Assembly (NCBI GenBank): GCA_934655935.1 | Contig: CAKUHJ010000011.1 | Location: forward strand, 1 to 23,783 | Source of the DNA: an uncultured Oscillospiraceae bacterium | GTDB taxonomy: Bacteria; Bacillota; Clostridia; Oscillospirales; Oscillospiraceae | Length of the DNA stretch: 23,783 nucleotides | Direction: 5' to 3' | Shown: positions 1 through 9,041 of the stretch, piece by piece | Position numbering within the stretch: the stretch's first letter is position 1 | Layout: every line of letters begins with the position of its first letter | The notes under the pieces: generated by a model | Databases searched by the model: none | Seen by the model: the letters and a program-made list of their open reading frames with translations, nothing else | What the model was told of the DNA's origin: nothing | Position numbers and translations under genes: made by a program

Positions 1-8
1 TGACATTC

Positions 9-533
9 ATGCCCAACGCAAAGGTACTGGAAAGCAAAAAAACCATCGTTGATGCTCTGTCTGAGAAAATCCAGAACGCAACTTCTGCCGTTTTTGTAGA
101 CTACAAGGGCATCACCGTCGCACAGGATACCGAGCTGCGCAATCAGTTCCGTGCTGCGAATGTCGAGTACGCGGTCGTTAAGAACACGCTCACCCGGTTT
201 GCCGCCAACAAGGCCGGCTATTCCGAGTTTGACGAGCTGCTCAACGGCACGACGTCCATGGCATCCACAACGGACGACCCCATTGCTCCGGCTCGCGTCG
301 TCTGCGAATTCGCCAAGAAGAACAAGAACGTGATCAAGGTCAAGGGCGGCATGGTAGAAGGCAAGGTTCTGTCGGTCGACGAACTGATGTCCTTCGGCGA
401 ACTGCCCTCCAAGAACGCGCTCGTCGCGCAGGTTCTTGGTACCTTCCTTGCCCCGATCTCCTCTCTGGCCGTGGTTCTCAACCAGATCCTCGAGCAGAAG
501 GGCGGCGCTCCCGCGGAAGCTGCCGCAGAGTAA
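9..533 (+). CDS. rplJ: 50S ribosomal protein L10
   Basis: Ribosomal protein L10 (uL10) anchors the L7/L12 dimers to 23S rRNA and forms the base of the stalk that recruits translation factors. The 174-residue product has the family's usual length. The N-terminal half carries L10 signatures (VFVDYKGI near residue 29, VVKNTL near 56, the glycine-rich KVKGGMVEG near 111). The C-terminal helix that holds L12 ends in an Ala/Glu-rich tail. Only 8 bases lie upstream of the ATG, so the ribosome site and the L10 leader, where autoregulation usually takes place, are outside the window. rplL follows after 47 bases on the same strand, the standard pairing. Confidence 0.97.
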   Translation: MPNAKVLESKKTIVDALSEKIQNATSAVFVDYKGITVAQDTELRNQFRAANVEYAVVKNTLTRFAANKAGYSEFDELLNGTTSMASTTDDPIAPARVVCEFAKKNKNVIKVKGGMVEGKVLSVDELMSFGELPSKNALVAQVLGTFLAPISSLAVVLNQILEQKGGAPAEAAAE

Positions 534-567
534 GATTCTCATTCAAACCTGAACAAAATCATTAATT

Positions 568-572
568 GGAGG
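568..572 (+). promoter_or_regulatory. Ribosome binding site of rplL
   Basis: GGAGG lies 8 bases before the ATG at 581. It selects that ATG over an in-frame upstream ATG at 566, which overlaps the site and would add five residues not typical of L7/L12. Confidence 0.85.
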
Positions 573-580
573 TAATTATA

Positions 581-955
581 ATGGCATCCGAAAAGATTAC
601 TGCTATGATCGAAGAAGTTAAGACCCTTACCGTTCTGGAGCTGGCCGAGCTGGTCCACGCTCTGGAAGAGGAGTTCGGCGTTTCCGCCGCTGCTGCCGCT
701 GTTGCTGCTCCCGCTGCCGGCGCTGCCGCTGCTGAGGAAGAGAAGACCGAGTTCGACGTCGTCCTGAAGTCCGCCGGCGCGAACAAGATCGCTGTCATCA
801 AGGTCGTCCGCGGCCTGACCGGTCTGGGCCTGAAGGAAGCGAAGGAGCTCGTCGACGGCGCTCCCAAGACCCTGAAGGAAGCGGTTGCCAAGGAAGAGGC
901 TGAGAAGATCGTTGCCGAGCTGAAGGAAGCTGGCGCCGAGGCCGAGCTGAAGTAA
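581..955 (+). CDS. rplL: 50S ribosomal protein L7/L12
   Basis: L7/L12 (bL12) is the mobile stalk protein that contacts EF-Tu, EF-G and other GTPases on the ribosome. The 124-residue product has the N-terminal dimerisation and L10-binding helices at about 1-33, an Ala-rich flexible hinge at about 36-52, and the conserved C-terminal domain from about 55. That domain contains the factor-binding stretch KIAVIKVVR (69-77) followed by [11 protein letters not shown]. The start at 581 was chosen from the GGAGG site. The gene is co-oriented with rplJ and is followed directly by a strong terminator, not by rpoB. Confidence 0.98.
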   Translation: MASEKITAMIEEVKTLTVLELAELVHALEEEFGVSAAAAAVAAPAAGAAAAEEEKTEFDVVLKSAGANKIAVIKVVRGLTGLGLKEAKELVDGAPKTLKEAVAKEEAEKIVAELKEAGAEAELK

Positions 956-977
956 GCTTTATCCCCGAAAACAACAT

Positions 978-1015
978 AAAAATGGCTGTCCCACAAGACT
1001 GGGACAGCCATTTTT
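978..1015. terminator. Bidirectional rho-independent terminator between rplL and the glycogen operon
   Basis: A perfect inverted repeat has arms at 978-993 and 1000-1015 (16 bp, core TGGCTGTCCCA) and a 6-base loop. Read on the plus strand it ends in a run of T (1011-1016), stopping rplJL. Read on the minus strand it also ends in a T run, 10 bases after the stop codon of the last glycogen gene. One hairpin therefore probably ends both convergent transcripts. Confidence 0.93.
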
Positions 1016-1024
1016 TATACAATC

Positions 1025-2845
1025 TCAGATTTCCATCAGGCAGTAGCCGCCCGGCGCGAGAATCACGCCGCCGGGCGTATACCGCTCCAGATTGCCGCCG
1101 AAGCGAAGCGTGCCGCGCTGCTGGACCAGCCAGGGCTCCGCGCCCCGGTTGCAGTAGACGTTCATGCTGCCTTCCTTGCAGCTGCGCCGGAAAAGGAGCC
1201 TTCCCCCACCGCCGGTCAGAACCTCCACGCCGCCGCGGCGGAGCGCGGGGCTGCTTTTTTTCAGCTGGCCGAGGTCCCGGTAAAAGCGCACCAGAGCCTC
1301 ATCCTCATGCCCCCAGGGGTAGAACCGCCGGTTGAAGGGGTCCCGGTAGCCGGTGCGCCCCGCCTCGTCCGCATAATAAATACAGGCCATGCCCGGAAGC
1401 GTAAACTGCAGGAAGGCAGCCATGCGCAGAAGCTGCTTCCCCCGCGCGAGCGCTTCGGACGAAAAGCTGCGCCGGGCCAGCTCCTCCCGCTCGCCGTCGC
1501 GCGGGTCCAGAAGCTCGTTGATTGCCCTCGGCGTATCATGGGTGGAGAGAATGTTCATCACGCAGCTAAGAGCCTGCGGCGGATAATTCTCCGCCAGCGT
1601 CATAATGCTCTGTGCAAGGCCGCTGCCGTCGTCCTCCCCGCGCACATAGCGCAGGATGGCCTTCCGCCAGGGGTAGTTCATCACGGAATCCAGCTCGCCG
1701 TCCACAAAATACCGCCGCCTGACGTCGTAGGCAATTTTGTTGGAGGCGTCCTCCCAGACCTCGCCAATGAGCAGCGCATCCGGCTTTTCCGCCCGGATGC
1801 GTTTTTTCAGGCGCAGAATCCATTCATCCGGCAGCTCGTCCGCCACGTCCAGCCGCCAGCCATCCGCGCCCAGGTGCAGCCAGTGCACGCAGACGCTGTC
1901 CTCCCCGTCAATCAGGAAGCGGCGGAAGTCCAGGCTGCGCTTGTCGATGCACGGAAGCGTCGTGACGCCCCACCAGCTGGTGTAGACGTCCGGATAGTGC
2001 TGGAACTGAAACCAGCTCCGGTACGGCGAGGCCGGGTCCTGAACGGCAGACTGGAAATAGAGGCTGCGGCTGCCGACATGGGAAAACACGCCGTCCAGAA
2101 TCACCTTCATGCCCAGCGCGTGCGCGCCTTCACACAGCGCGCGGAAATCCCCGTCCGTGCCAAGCATGGGGTCGATGCGGCGGTAGTCGCAGGTGTCATA
2201 TCGGTGTGTGGACCAGGCCATGAAAATGGGGTTGAGATACAGATACTCCACGCCAAGAGACGCAAGGTAGGGAAGCTTTTCCTGAACGCCGCGCAGATTG
2301 CCGCCGTAGAAATCGTTGTTCAGGACCTCCCCCTTCTCATCCGGGCGGAAGACGGGCGTATCGTCCAGGTTTTCATGCACCCAGTAGGGCTGCAGCTTGC
2401 CGGTCAGATCGCAGCTGCCGCTGATGGCAAAGCGGTCCGGGAAGACCTGATACATCACCGCGCCCATGGCCGCTTCCGGCGGCAGGAGCGCCTGAGAAAC
2501 CGCGCTCAGCTGCCAGAGGTCGCCGGCCTCCATATTGGTCTCGCTCCCCTGCTTGTAAAGGCGGAAGGCTTCGTTGCGCGTGGTGATATGAAAATAGTAG
2601 AAAACCAGCATGGGCTCGGGAAGGCAGAACGTGCCGCCCCAGGTCTCATAAAGCTCATCTGCGCAGCGGCGCGAAAACGGAAGCCTCTGGTACTCGCCGC
2701 CGTCCTCCCGCAGCAGCACCAGCTCCGCCGCACAGGTCTGACAGGAGCAGGGAATTTTCAGCTGCATGGTGCAGGGCTCTCCCGGCTTCAGCGTGCCGAA
2801 GGGCGTTTTATACTGGCTCAGCCAGCTGTTATAGAGAATTCTCAT
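1025..2845 (-). CDS. GH13 alpha-glucan hydrolase (neopullulanase / maltogenic amylase-like)
   Basis: This 606-residue glycoside hydrolase family 13 enzyme probably cleaves alpha-1,4 (perhaps also alpha-1,6) bonds in glycogen-derived oligosaccharides. A beta-rich N-terminal region (about 1-120) precedes the (beta/alpha)8 barrel, which opens with YQVFPDRF (132-139). Visible GH13 motifs are the DGVFSH region (251-256), nucleophile Asp333 in GWRLDVADE, acid/base Glu362 in IGEVWE, and Asp437 in STHDTPR. The NDFYGGNLRG motif (177-186) is typical of the cyclomaltodextrinase/neopullulanase group. There is no signal peptide, so it is probably cytoplasmic. Its ATG overlaps the glgP stop codon (ATGA), making it the last gene of the glycogen operon and pointing to a role in glycogen breakdown with the phosphorylase. 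Exact bond specificity cannot be read from the sequence. Confidence 0.88.
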   Translation of the reverse strand: MRILYNSWLSQYKTPFGTLKPGEPCTMQLKIPCSCQTCAAELVLLREDGGEYQRLPFSRRCADELYETWGGTFCLPEPMLVFYYFHITTRNEAFRLYKQGSETNMEAGDLWQLSAVSQALLPPEAAMGAVMYQVFPDRFAISGSCDLTGKLQPYWVHENLDDTPVFRPDEKGEVLNNDFYGGNLRGVQEKLPYLASLGVEYLYLNPIFMAWSTHRYDTCDYRRIDPMLGTDGDFRALCEGAHALGMKVILDGVFSHVGSRSLYFQSAVQDPASPYRSWFQFQHYPDVYTSWWGVTTLPCIDKRSLDFRRFLIDGEDSVCVHWLHLGADGWRLDVADELPDEWILRLKKRIRAEKPDALLIGEVWEDASNKIAYDVRRRYFVDGELDSVMNYPWRKAILRYVRGEDDGSGLAQSIMTLAENYPPQALSCVMNILSTHDTPRAINELLDPRDGEREELARRSFSSEALARGKQLLRMAAFLQFTLPGMACIYYADEAGRTGYRDPFNRRFYPWGHEDEALVRFYRDLGQLKKSSPALRRGGVEVLTGGGGRLLFRRSCKEGSMNVYCNRGAEPWLVQQRGTLRFGGNLERYTPGGVILAPGGYCLMEI

Positions 2846-5253
2846 TTCAGCCCCCAGATTTTCTGCGCATATTCCTCCACCGCGCGGTCAGAGGAGAAGA
2901 CGCCGGCCTTCGCGATGTTCACCAGCATCATTTTCGCGAATCTGCGGCGGTCGGCATAGGCCTCGGCCGCACGCTGCTGGGCCAGGCGGTAGCTTTCAAA
3001 ATCCGCCAGGGTCATATAGCCGTCCGCCGTGCCGAAGCAGTTGGTCAGGAGGGAGTCGTGAATCTCGTCAAAGCGGCGGCCCAGCGCGCCGGAAACCAGC
3101 ATGTCCAGAACCGACGACAGCTCCGGCGTCAAAAAGGCCTGCGGGTCGTAGCCCTTTTGCCAGAGGGCTTCCACCTCCTGCGCCGTCATGCCGAAGAGAA
3201 TGAGATTGTCCCGGCCGACCTGCTCCAGAATCTCTACATTCGCGCCGTCCAGCGTACCGAGCGTCACTGCGCCGTTCAGCATCAGCTTCATGTTGCCCGT
3301 GCCGGAGGCCTCCTTGCCGGCGACGGAGATCTGCTCGGAGATATCCGCCGCGGGAATGATTTTCTCCGCCAGAGAGACCTTGTAATCCTCCAGGAATACG
3401 ACCCGGAGCTTCCCCCGTACATCCGGATCGGCATTGACCAGGCCGGAGACCGCCGCAATCAGGGAAATGATCTGCTTGGCCAGCTGATAGCCCGCCGAGG
3501 CCTTGGCCGCAAAAATAAAGGTGCGCGGCTGCACCGGCGCCTGCGGCTCGGCCTTGATCCGGCGGTAGAGCCAGAGAATGTGCAGCACGTTCAGAAGCTG
3601 CCGCTTATACTCATGCAGGCGCTTGACCTGAACGTCAAAGAGGCTGTCCGGGTCGACCACGACGCCGTTCGCCTTTGCAATATAGTCGGCCAGCCGCCGC
3701 TTGTTTTCCCGCTTGATAGCAAGAAGCCGCTCCAGGACCGCGGCGTCGTCCTGATACTGCAGAAGCGCCTCCAGCCCTCCTGCGTCCTGCCGGAAGCCCG
3801 GCCCGAGCAGCTCCTCCAGGAACGCGCTGAGCGCCGGGTTCGCCTGGCAGAGCCAGCGGCGATAGGCAATTCCGTTTGTCACGTTCAGGAAGCGCTCCGG
3901 CGTCTGCTCGTAATAGTCCCGGAAAATGCCGTTTTCCAGAATCTTTGTATGCAGCCGGGAGACGCCGTTGATTTTATGGCAGCAGGCAAGGCAGAGATTT
4001 GCCATCCGCACCTCGCCGTTTTCCAGCACCGCCATGCGCGAAAGCTTCCCGGCGTCTCCCGGCGCGCATGCGGAAACCGCCCGCCGCAGCCGCCGGTCAA
4101 TTTCCGCCGTAATGGCGTAGATCCGCGGCAGCTGCTCGCGGTAAAGCGTCTCCGGCCAGCGCTCCAGCGCCTCGGTCATGACCGTGTGGTTCGTATAGGA
4201 GAGCGTGCGGCAGGCAATGTCCCACGCCTCGTCCCAGCCGAAGCCGTAGTCGTCCAGCAGCAGGCGCAGCAGCTCCGGCACACACAGGGCCGGATGCGTG
4301 TCATTGATATGAACAGCCGCCTTCTCCGGCAGATTTCTGAGCGTGCCGTACTGCTTCTGGTGCGCGCGCAGAATGGTCTGCAGGCTCGCCGAAACCAGCA
4401 GATACTGCTGCTGTAGGCGAAGGCGCTTGCCGCTGAGATGATCGTCCGCCGGATAGAGTACCTTTGAGATGGCCTCGGCCATGGTGTTCTGCTCCAGCGC
4501 GCGGACATAGTCTCCGCGCGAAAACGCCGCCATATCAAAGCTCTGCGGCATGCCCGCGCTCCAGAGCACCAGGCGGTTGACCGTGTCGGAGTCGTAGCCG
4601 GAGATAAACAGGTCGTGCGGCACCGCAATGACCGGCTCGTAGCCGACCTGCTCGCATTTGAACTGCGTGCCCTCCATCCATTCGTGCACAGTTCCGCCGA
4701 AGCGCACCTCTACCGCGTCGTCCTTGCGGGTCCGGAGCCAGACGTCGCCCTTCTCCAGCCAGTTGTCCGGAAACTCCATCTGCCAGCCGTCGACAATCTT
4801 CTGCCGGAAGATGCCGAATTCATAGCGGATGGAAAATCCTGTAAACGCATAGCCAAGGCCCGAGGCTGCGTCCATGTAGCACGAAGCCAGGCGGCCAAGC
4901 CCCCCGTTTCCAAGCCCTGCGTCCGGCTCCAGCTCGCACAGCGCATCCAGAGAAAAGCCCTGCTCGGCAAGGCCCTCCCGCGCCAGCTCCAGAAGGCCCA
5001 GATTGTAGAGATTGTTCCGAAGGCTTGTTCCGACCAGGAATTCCATCGACATATAGTATACGCGCTTTTGCTCCTCGCGCCGGACGCGGTCATGGAAGCG
5101 GCGGCAGTCGTCCGTCAGAAGCTCCCGCACATACAGGCACAGCGCGCGGTACACCTGCAGCGGCGCCGCCTCGGACAGGCTGCAGCCGTACAGGCGCAGG
5201 CAGAATTCCTCCACCGCCTCCACCAGTTGGATTTTTGTCAGTTCCGTTGTCAT
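2842..5253 (-). CDS. glgP: Glycogen phosphorylase
   Basis: GlgP (GT35) releases glucose-1-phosphate from the non-reducing ends of glycogen using pyridoxal phosphate. The product is 803 residues, the normal bacterial size. Family landmarks run in order: YYMSMEFL (67-73), the glycine-rich GLGNGGLGRLAS (113-124), HINDTHP (315-321), VTNGIAYRRWL (458-468), LFDVQVKRLHEYKRQ (538-552), and EASGTGNMK with the cofactor lysine at Lys656. No catalytic motif is missing. The start codon overlaps the glgA stop codon (ATGA), and the stop codon overlaps the start of the following GH13 gene in the same way, so translation is probably coupled. Confidence 0.97.
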   Translation of the reverse strand: MTTELTKIQLVEAVEEFCLRLYGCSLSEAAPLQVYRALCLYVRELLTDDCRRFHDRVRREEQKRVYYMSMEFLVGTSLRNNLYNLGLLELAREGLAEQGFSLDALCELEPDAGLGNGGLGRLASCYMDAASGLGYAFTGFSIRYEFGIFRQKIVDGWQMEFPDNWLEKGDVWLRTRKDDAVEVRFGGTVHEWMEGTQFKCEQVGYEPVIAVPHDLFISGYDSDTVNRLVLWSAGMPQSFDMAAFSRGDYVRALEQNTMAEAISKVLYPADDHLSGKRLRLQQQYLLVSASLQTILRAHQKQYGTLRNLPEKAAVHINDTHPALCVPELLRLLLDDYGFGWDEAWDIACRTLSYTNHTVMTEALERWPETLYREQLPRIYAITAEIDRRLRRAVSACAPGDAGKLSRMAVLENGEVRMANLCLACCHKINGVSRLHTKILENGIFRDYYEQTPERFLNVTNGIAYRRWLCQANPALSAFLEELLGPGFRQDAGGLEALLQYQDDAAVLERLLAIKRENKRRLADYIAKANGVVVDPDSLFDVQVKRLHEYKRQLLNVLHILWLYRRIKAEPQAPVQPRTFIFAAKASAGYQLAKQIISLIAAVSGLVNADPDVRGKLRVVFLEDYKVSLAEKIIPAADISEQISVAGKEASGTGNMKLMLNGAVTLGTLDGANVEILEQVGRDNLILFGMTAQEVEALWQKGYDPQAFLTPELSSVLDMLVSGALGRRFDEIHDSLLTNCFGTADGYMTLADFESYRLAQQRAAEAYADRRRFAKMMLVNIAKAGVFSSDRAVEEYAQKIWGLK

Positions 5254-6698
5254 TCTGTTTTGGTTCCTTCACATACAGATTCATAAAGCGCCTGATAGCG
5301 CCGCGCGGGCACGCGCCAGCCGGAGTCCACCGCCATGTCGTTTTCCGCCAGCCTTCTCCACTCGTCCGGGGCGTTGTAGTAAAGCCCGAGCGCGCGGTCA
5401 ATCGCGCCGAGAAAATCGTCCGCGTTATAGCTCTGGAAGGTAAAGCCCCTTCCGGCGCCGGTCTGGCTGTCATACGGCCAGACGGTATCCTTCAGGCCGC
5501 CCGTCGCGTTGACGACGGGGATTGCGCCGAAGCGCATCGCAATCAGCTGCGACAGGCCGCACGGCTCAGACTTCGACGGCATGAGATAAATATCGCTGCC
5601 CGCGTAAACCAGCTCCGCCAGCCTCGCGTCAAAGTGGAGCTCAATGCCGACCTTGTCCCCGAAGCGCTCGCGGAGCGTGGACAGATACCACTCGTACTTT
5701 TCCTCGCCCGTGCCGACCACGACCAGCTGAATCCGCCGCGCGACCAGCCGCTCGGCGATGTAGCACAGAAGGTCGATGCCCTTGTGTCCCGCCAGCCGCG
5801 TCACCATGGCCAGCACCGCCGTATCCCGGTCCTGCGGAAGGCCCAGGCGCTTCTGAAGCGCAAGCTTGTTTGCAAGCTTGCCCTCGCAAAGAGAGGCTGC
5901 CGTATAATGCGCGGCAATAAAGCGGCTCTTTTCCGGGTCGAACACGTCCATATCGATGCCGTTGGTAATTCCGGAAAAGTCGCTTCCCCTGGCGTAGAGC
6001 AGCTCGTTGAGGCCGTGCGCGTAGTAGGGATAGCGCAGCTCCTGGCAGTAGGTCTCTGAGACGGTATTGACCCGGTCCGCCATCACAATGGCCGCCTTCA
6101 TAAAATTCGTGCATTCGCCGAAGCGGAGAATCTCATCACAGTAGGCAGGCAAGCCCAGCACATCGTAATTGAACTGCAGGTTGCACTTGCCCTGATACTC
6201 AATGTTGTGAATGGTAAAGACGCTCTTGCTCTTCGGAAACTCTGCGGCAAACTCCGTCCGCATCAGAAGCGGCGCCAGCGCCGCCTGCCAGTCGTGGCAG
6301 TGTACCACATCCGGCTTCAGCTTCAAAAAGGCGATGGCCGCGAGCGCAGCCTTGGAAAAATAGGCATAGCGCTCGCCGTCGTCCGGATGGCCATAGATGC
6401 TGTCGCGGAAAAAATAATGCTCATTGTCCAGAAAATAGATCTGCAGCTTTTTTCTGCGGCTGCGCAGGCGCAGAACGCCCACATATTCCCTTCTCCAGGC
6501 CAGCTGCACCTCAAACGTGCCCAGAAGCTCCGTCTCAAATTCCGGATTCTGCTTGATGCTTTTATAATAGGGCAGAAACAGGCTCACGCTGTTTCCCTTG
6601 ATTTTGGAAAGCGCCTGCGGCAGCGCCTGCATCACATCCGCCAGACCGCCGGTTTTTACAAAGGGCGCGGCCTCGGAGGCGAGCATTGCAATGTTCAT
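5250..6698 (-). CDS. glgA: Glycogen synthase (ADP-glucose type)
   Basis: GlgA (GT5) adds glucose from ADP-glucose to the growing alpha-1,4 glucan. The 482-residue product has the bacterial length. The ADP-glucose-binding KTGGLADV motif begins at Lys15 in the N-terminal Rossmann domain. HCHDWQAA and TIHNIEYQGK follow in the first half. In the second half are the VTRLAGHKG stretch and the retaining-GT motif SEPCGLSQL with its conserved Glu, followed by NATGGLKDTV. The ATG overlaps the glgD stop codon and the stop overlaps the glgP start, both as ATGA. It sits between its substrate-making genes (glgC, glgD) and glgP. Confidence 0.97.
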   Translation of the reverse strand: MNIAMLASEAAPFVKTGGLADVMQALPQALSKIKGNSVSLFLPYYKSIKQNPEFETELLGTFEVQLAWRREYVGVLRLRSRRKKLQIYFLDNEHYFFRDSIYGHPDDGERYAYFSKAALAAIAFLKLKPDVVHCHDWQAALAPLLMRTEFAAEFPKSKSVFTIHNIEYQGKCNLQFNYDVLGLPAYCDEILRFGECTNFMKAAIVMADRVNTVSETYCQELRYPYYAHGLNELLYARGSDFSGITNGIDMDVFDPEKSRFIAAHYTAASLCEGKLANKLALQKRLGLPQDRDTAVLAMVTRLAGHKGIDLLCYIAERLVARRIQLVVVGTGEEKYEWYLSTLRERFGDKVGIELHFDARLAELVYAGSDIYLMPSKSEPCGLSQLIAMRFGAIPVVNATGGLKDTVWPYDSQTGAGRGFTFQSYNADDFLGAIDRALGLYYNAPDEWRRLAENDMAVDSGWRVPARRYQALYESVCEGTKTE

Positions 6699-7813
6699 AC
6701 GGTATCTCCTTTGTCGACCACCAGCGGATGATCCGCCGAGCCCAGAAGCTGCGTACCCGGGCGGATGGTCACATTTTTATCCAGAATCGCATAGCGGAGC
6801 TTCGCGCCCGCGCCGATCCGGCAGCCCTGCATGATCACGCAGTCGCGCACCTCGGCGTCCTCGTCGACGTCCACCTCGCGGAAGATGACGGAGTTTTCCA
6901 CCCGCCCGAAGACATGGCACCCGTCTGCAATCAGGCAGTTGGGCGCTTCTCCCTTCTGTCCGAAGAGCGTGGGAACCGCGTCGCGCACCTTGGTATAGAT
7001 CGGAACCTCGCTGCGGAAAAGGCTGTGGCGCACATTCTCCTGCAGCAGGAGCATATTGTTGCGGAAGTATTCGTCCACGCTCTCATTGAACAGTGCGACA
7101 TTGTGGAACGGATAGACATTGAGCTTCAGTCTGCCCGCGTTGAACTCCGGCAGAATGAAGTCCCGCTCCAGATGGTACTTCCCGTGCGGCACCATCTCGT
7201 GGATGACCTCGATGAGCTTTTCTCGGCGGATGATAAACATGCTCATGCCGACCAGATAATCCTCCGGCGCGCGGTAATCCACGGCCAGGTCGCAGAGCTG
7301 CCCCTGCTCGTCCAGCTTCAGCGCAAGCGTCTGAACGGTTTTTCCGTCCGCGCGGCCCGCCTTTGCGATCACCGTCAGGTCGCAGCCGGACTGAATATGG
7401 TGCTCGAGCACCATGGAGAAATTGATGGCGCACAGCACCGTCGTATCCGACAGCACCACATACTCCGCGTCCGAGCGGTTCAGCACCGGCAGGGCCGTCT
7501 GCAGCGCCTCCACCTTGCCGCGATAGGCGCCCGTGTGGCCCGTGGCATAGGGCGGCATGAACCGGACTCCGTCTCCCAGCTGAAGATCCCACTCCTCGCA
7601 GTTGCCCAGATGGTCCATCAGGGACTGGTAGTTGTATTTTGTGATGATGCCGATGCTGCGGATTCCGGAATTTGCCATATTGGAAAGGGCAAAGTCGATC
7701 TGGCGGTAACGGCCGCCAAAGGGAATGGAGGCAGAGGTGCGCTCGCGCGCAAGCTCGCCCATATAGCTGTCATAGATGTTGGAAAAAATGATGCCCATGA
7801 GACTCATATCCAT
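6695..7813 (-). CDS. glgD: GlgD, non-catalytic partner of ADP-glucose pyrophosphorylase
   Basis: GlgD is the Firmicute paralogue of GlgC that forms a mixed complex with it and modulates ADP-glucose synthesis. The 372-residue product keeps the nucleotidyltransferase fold (IPFGGRYRQIDFALSN near residues 30-45) and a C-terminal left-handed beta-helix of hexapeptide repeats (about 290-360). It lacks the glycine-rich nucleotide-binding loop at the N-terminus (the equivalent stretch reads SNIYDSYMGEL), and the catalytic SGDH of GlgC is replaced by LSDTT. These changes are normal for GlgD and are not decay. A GAGGAGGAG site precedes the ATG, and 14 bases separate it from glgC. Confidence 0.94.
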   Translation of the reverse strand: MDMSLMGIIFSNIYDSYMGELARERTSASIPFGGRYRQIDFALSNMANSGIRSIGIITKYNYQSLMDHLGNCEEWDLQLGDGVRFMPPYATGHTGAYRGKVEALQTALPVLNRSDAEYVVLSDTTVLCAINFSMVLEHHIQSGCDLTVIAKAGRADGKTVQTLALKLDEQGQLCDLAVDYRAPEDYLVGMSMFIIRREKLIEVIHEMVPHGKYHLERDFILPEFNAGRLKLNVYPFHNVALFNESVDEYFRNNMLLLQENVRHSLFRSEVPIYTKVRDAVPTLFGQKGEAPNCLIADGCHVFGRVENSVIFREVDVDEDAEVRDCVIMQGCRIGAGAKLRYAILDKNVTIRPGTQLLGSADHPLVVDKGDTV

Positions 7814-7827
7814 GCCGCTCCTCCTCT

Positions 7828-9015
7828 TCAGACGATGGCGCCGGCCTCAATGACCGTGCCCTCCGCAATCCGCTTCTCCTTGCCGACCACGCTGATTCTC
7901 CGTTCCTCTCCCGGCGCGGGCTGCTCGCCGATGCGCGCGCCCGCGCAGATGTGGCAGCCCTCGGCGATGATGGCGCTGCGGATGACCGCGCCGTTCTCGA
8001 TTACCACGTCCGGCATGATCACGCTGTCTGTAATCTCCACCCCCTTGCCGACCGTGCAGCCCGTAGAGAGGATGGAATGGTTGATCATGCCCGAGACACT
8101 GCAGCCCTCGGAGACAAAGCAGTCGTGCAGCTCTGCCGAGCGGTCAATATAGCTTGAGGGCATGGCCGCATTTCTGGCGTAAATCTTATGGCCCTGGGCG
8201 CTGTAGATATCAAAGGCCGGGTATTTGCCGAGCAGGTCCATATTGGCCTCCCAGAGGCTGGTGATGGTGCCGACGTCCTTCCAGTAGCCATCGAACTGAT
8301 AGGCAAAGAGCCTGTGCCCGGTATTCAGAATGGCCGGGATGACATTCTTGCCGAAGTCATTTTCGCTGTTCTTGTCGGCCTCGTCCGCCTCCAGGAACTC
8401 CTTCAGAACGCTCCATTTGAACACGTAGATGCCCATCGAGGCGTTTGTCGACTTCGGGTGCTTCGGCTTTTCCTCAAATTCATAGATGGAGCCGTCGGGG
8501 CGGGTGTTCATGATGCCGAAGCGCGAGGCCTCCTTCAGCGGCACGTCGCGCACGGCGATGGTGCAGTCCGAATCGTTCTGCTCGTGGAATCCGAGCATCT
8601 TCGCGTAGTCCATCTTGTAAATATGGTCGCCCGAGTGAATCAGGACATGATCGGGATTGTAGCGCTGGATGAAGGGAATATTCTGATAGATGGCGTTGGC
8701 CGTGCCCTTATACCATTCCGAGTTCTTGCTCTTGGCGTAGGGCGGCAGCACCTGCACGCCGCCGTGGGAGGAGTTCAGGCCCCAAGGCTGGCCGTTGCCG
8801 ATGTATTCGTTGAGCTCCAGCGGCTGATACTGCGTCAGGATGCCGACGGTGTCAATCTTGGAATTGACACAGTTGGAAAGCGGGAAATCGATGATGCGGT
8901 ACTTCCCGCCGAAGGGCACGGCAGGCTTGGCTGTGTTCTCCGTCAGAACCATCAGACGGCTGCCCTGTCCGCCCGCAAGGAGCATGGCAACACAGCGTTT
9001 TTTCTGAAACTGCAT
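7828..9015 (-). CDS. glgC: Glucose-1-phosphate adenylyltransferase (ADP-glucose pyrophosphorylase)
   Basis: GlgC makes ADP-glucose from ATP and glucose-1-phosphate, the committed step of bacterial glycogen synthesis. The 395-residue product shows the intact N-terminal loop LAGGQGSRL (13-21), the activator/substrate stretch [15 protein letters not shown], catalytic Asp130 in HSGDHIY, the glucose-1-phosphate site EFEEKP, and a C-terminal beta-helix rich in hexapeptide repeats. The start is set by AGGAGGAG five bases before the ATG. It lies 26 bases after glgB and 14 bases before glgD. Pairing with glgD suggests a GlgC/GlgD hetero-oligomer, as known in Bacillaceae and some other Firmicutes. Confidence 0.97.
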   Translation of the reverse strand: MQFQKKRCVAMLLAGGQGSRLMVLTENTAKPAVPFGGKYRIIDFPLSNCVNSKIDTVGILTQYQPLELNEYIGNGQPWGLNSSHGGVQVLPPYAKSKNSEWYKGTANAIYQNIPFIQRYNPDHVLIHSGDHIYKMDYAKMLGFHEQNDSDCTIAVRDVPLKEASRFGIMNTRPDGSIYEFEEKPKHPKSTNASMGIYVFKWSVLKEFLEADEADKNSENDFGKNVIPAILNTGHRLFAYQFDGYWKDVGTITSLWEANMDLLGKYPAFDIYSAQGHKIYARNAAMPSSYIDRSAELHDCFVSEGCSVSGMINHSILSTGCTVGKGVEITDSVIMPDVVIENGAVIRSAIIAEGCHICAGARIGEQPAPGEERRISVVGKEKRIAEGTVIEAGAIV

Positions 9016-9041
9016 AATTTCTCCTCCTCATATACGCAAAT

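Noticed and set aside
6695..7813. GlgD read as a decayed second copy of glgC.
   Set aside because: Loss of the nucleotide loop and catalytic Asp is characteristic of GlgD, which is a working partner subunit.
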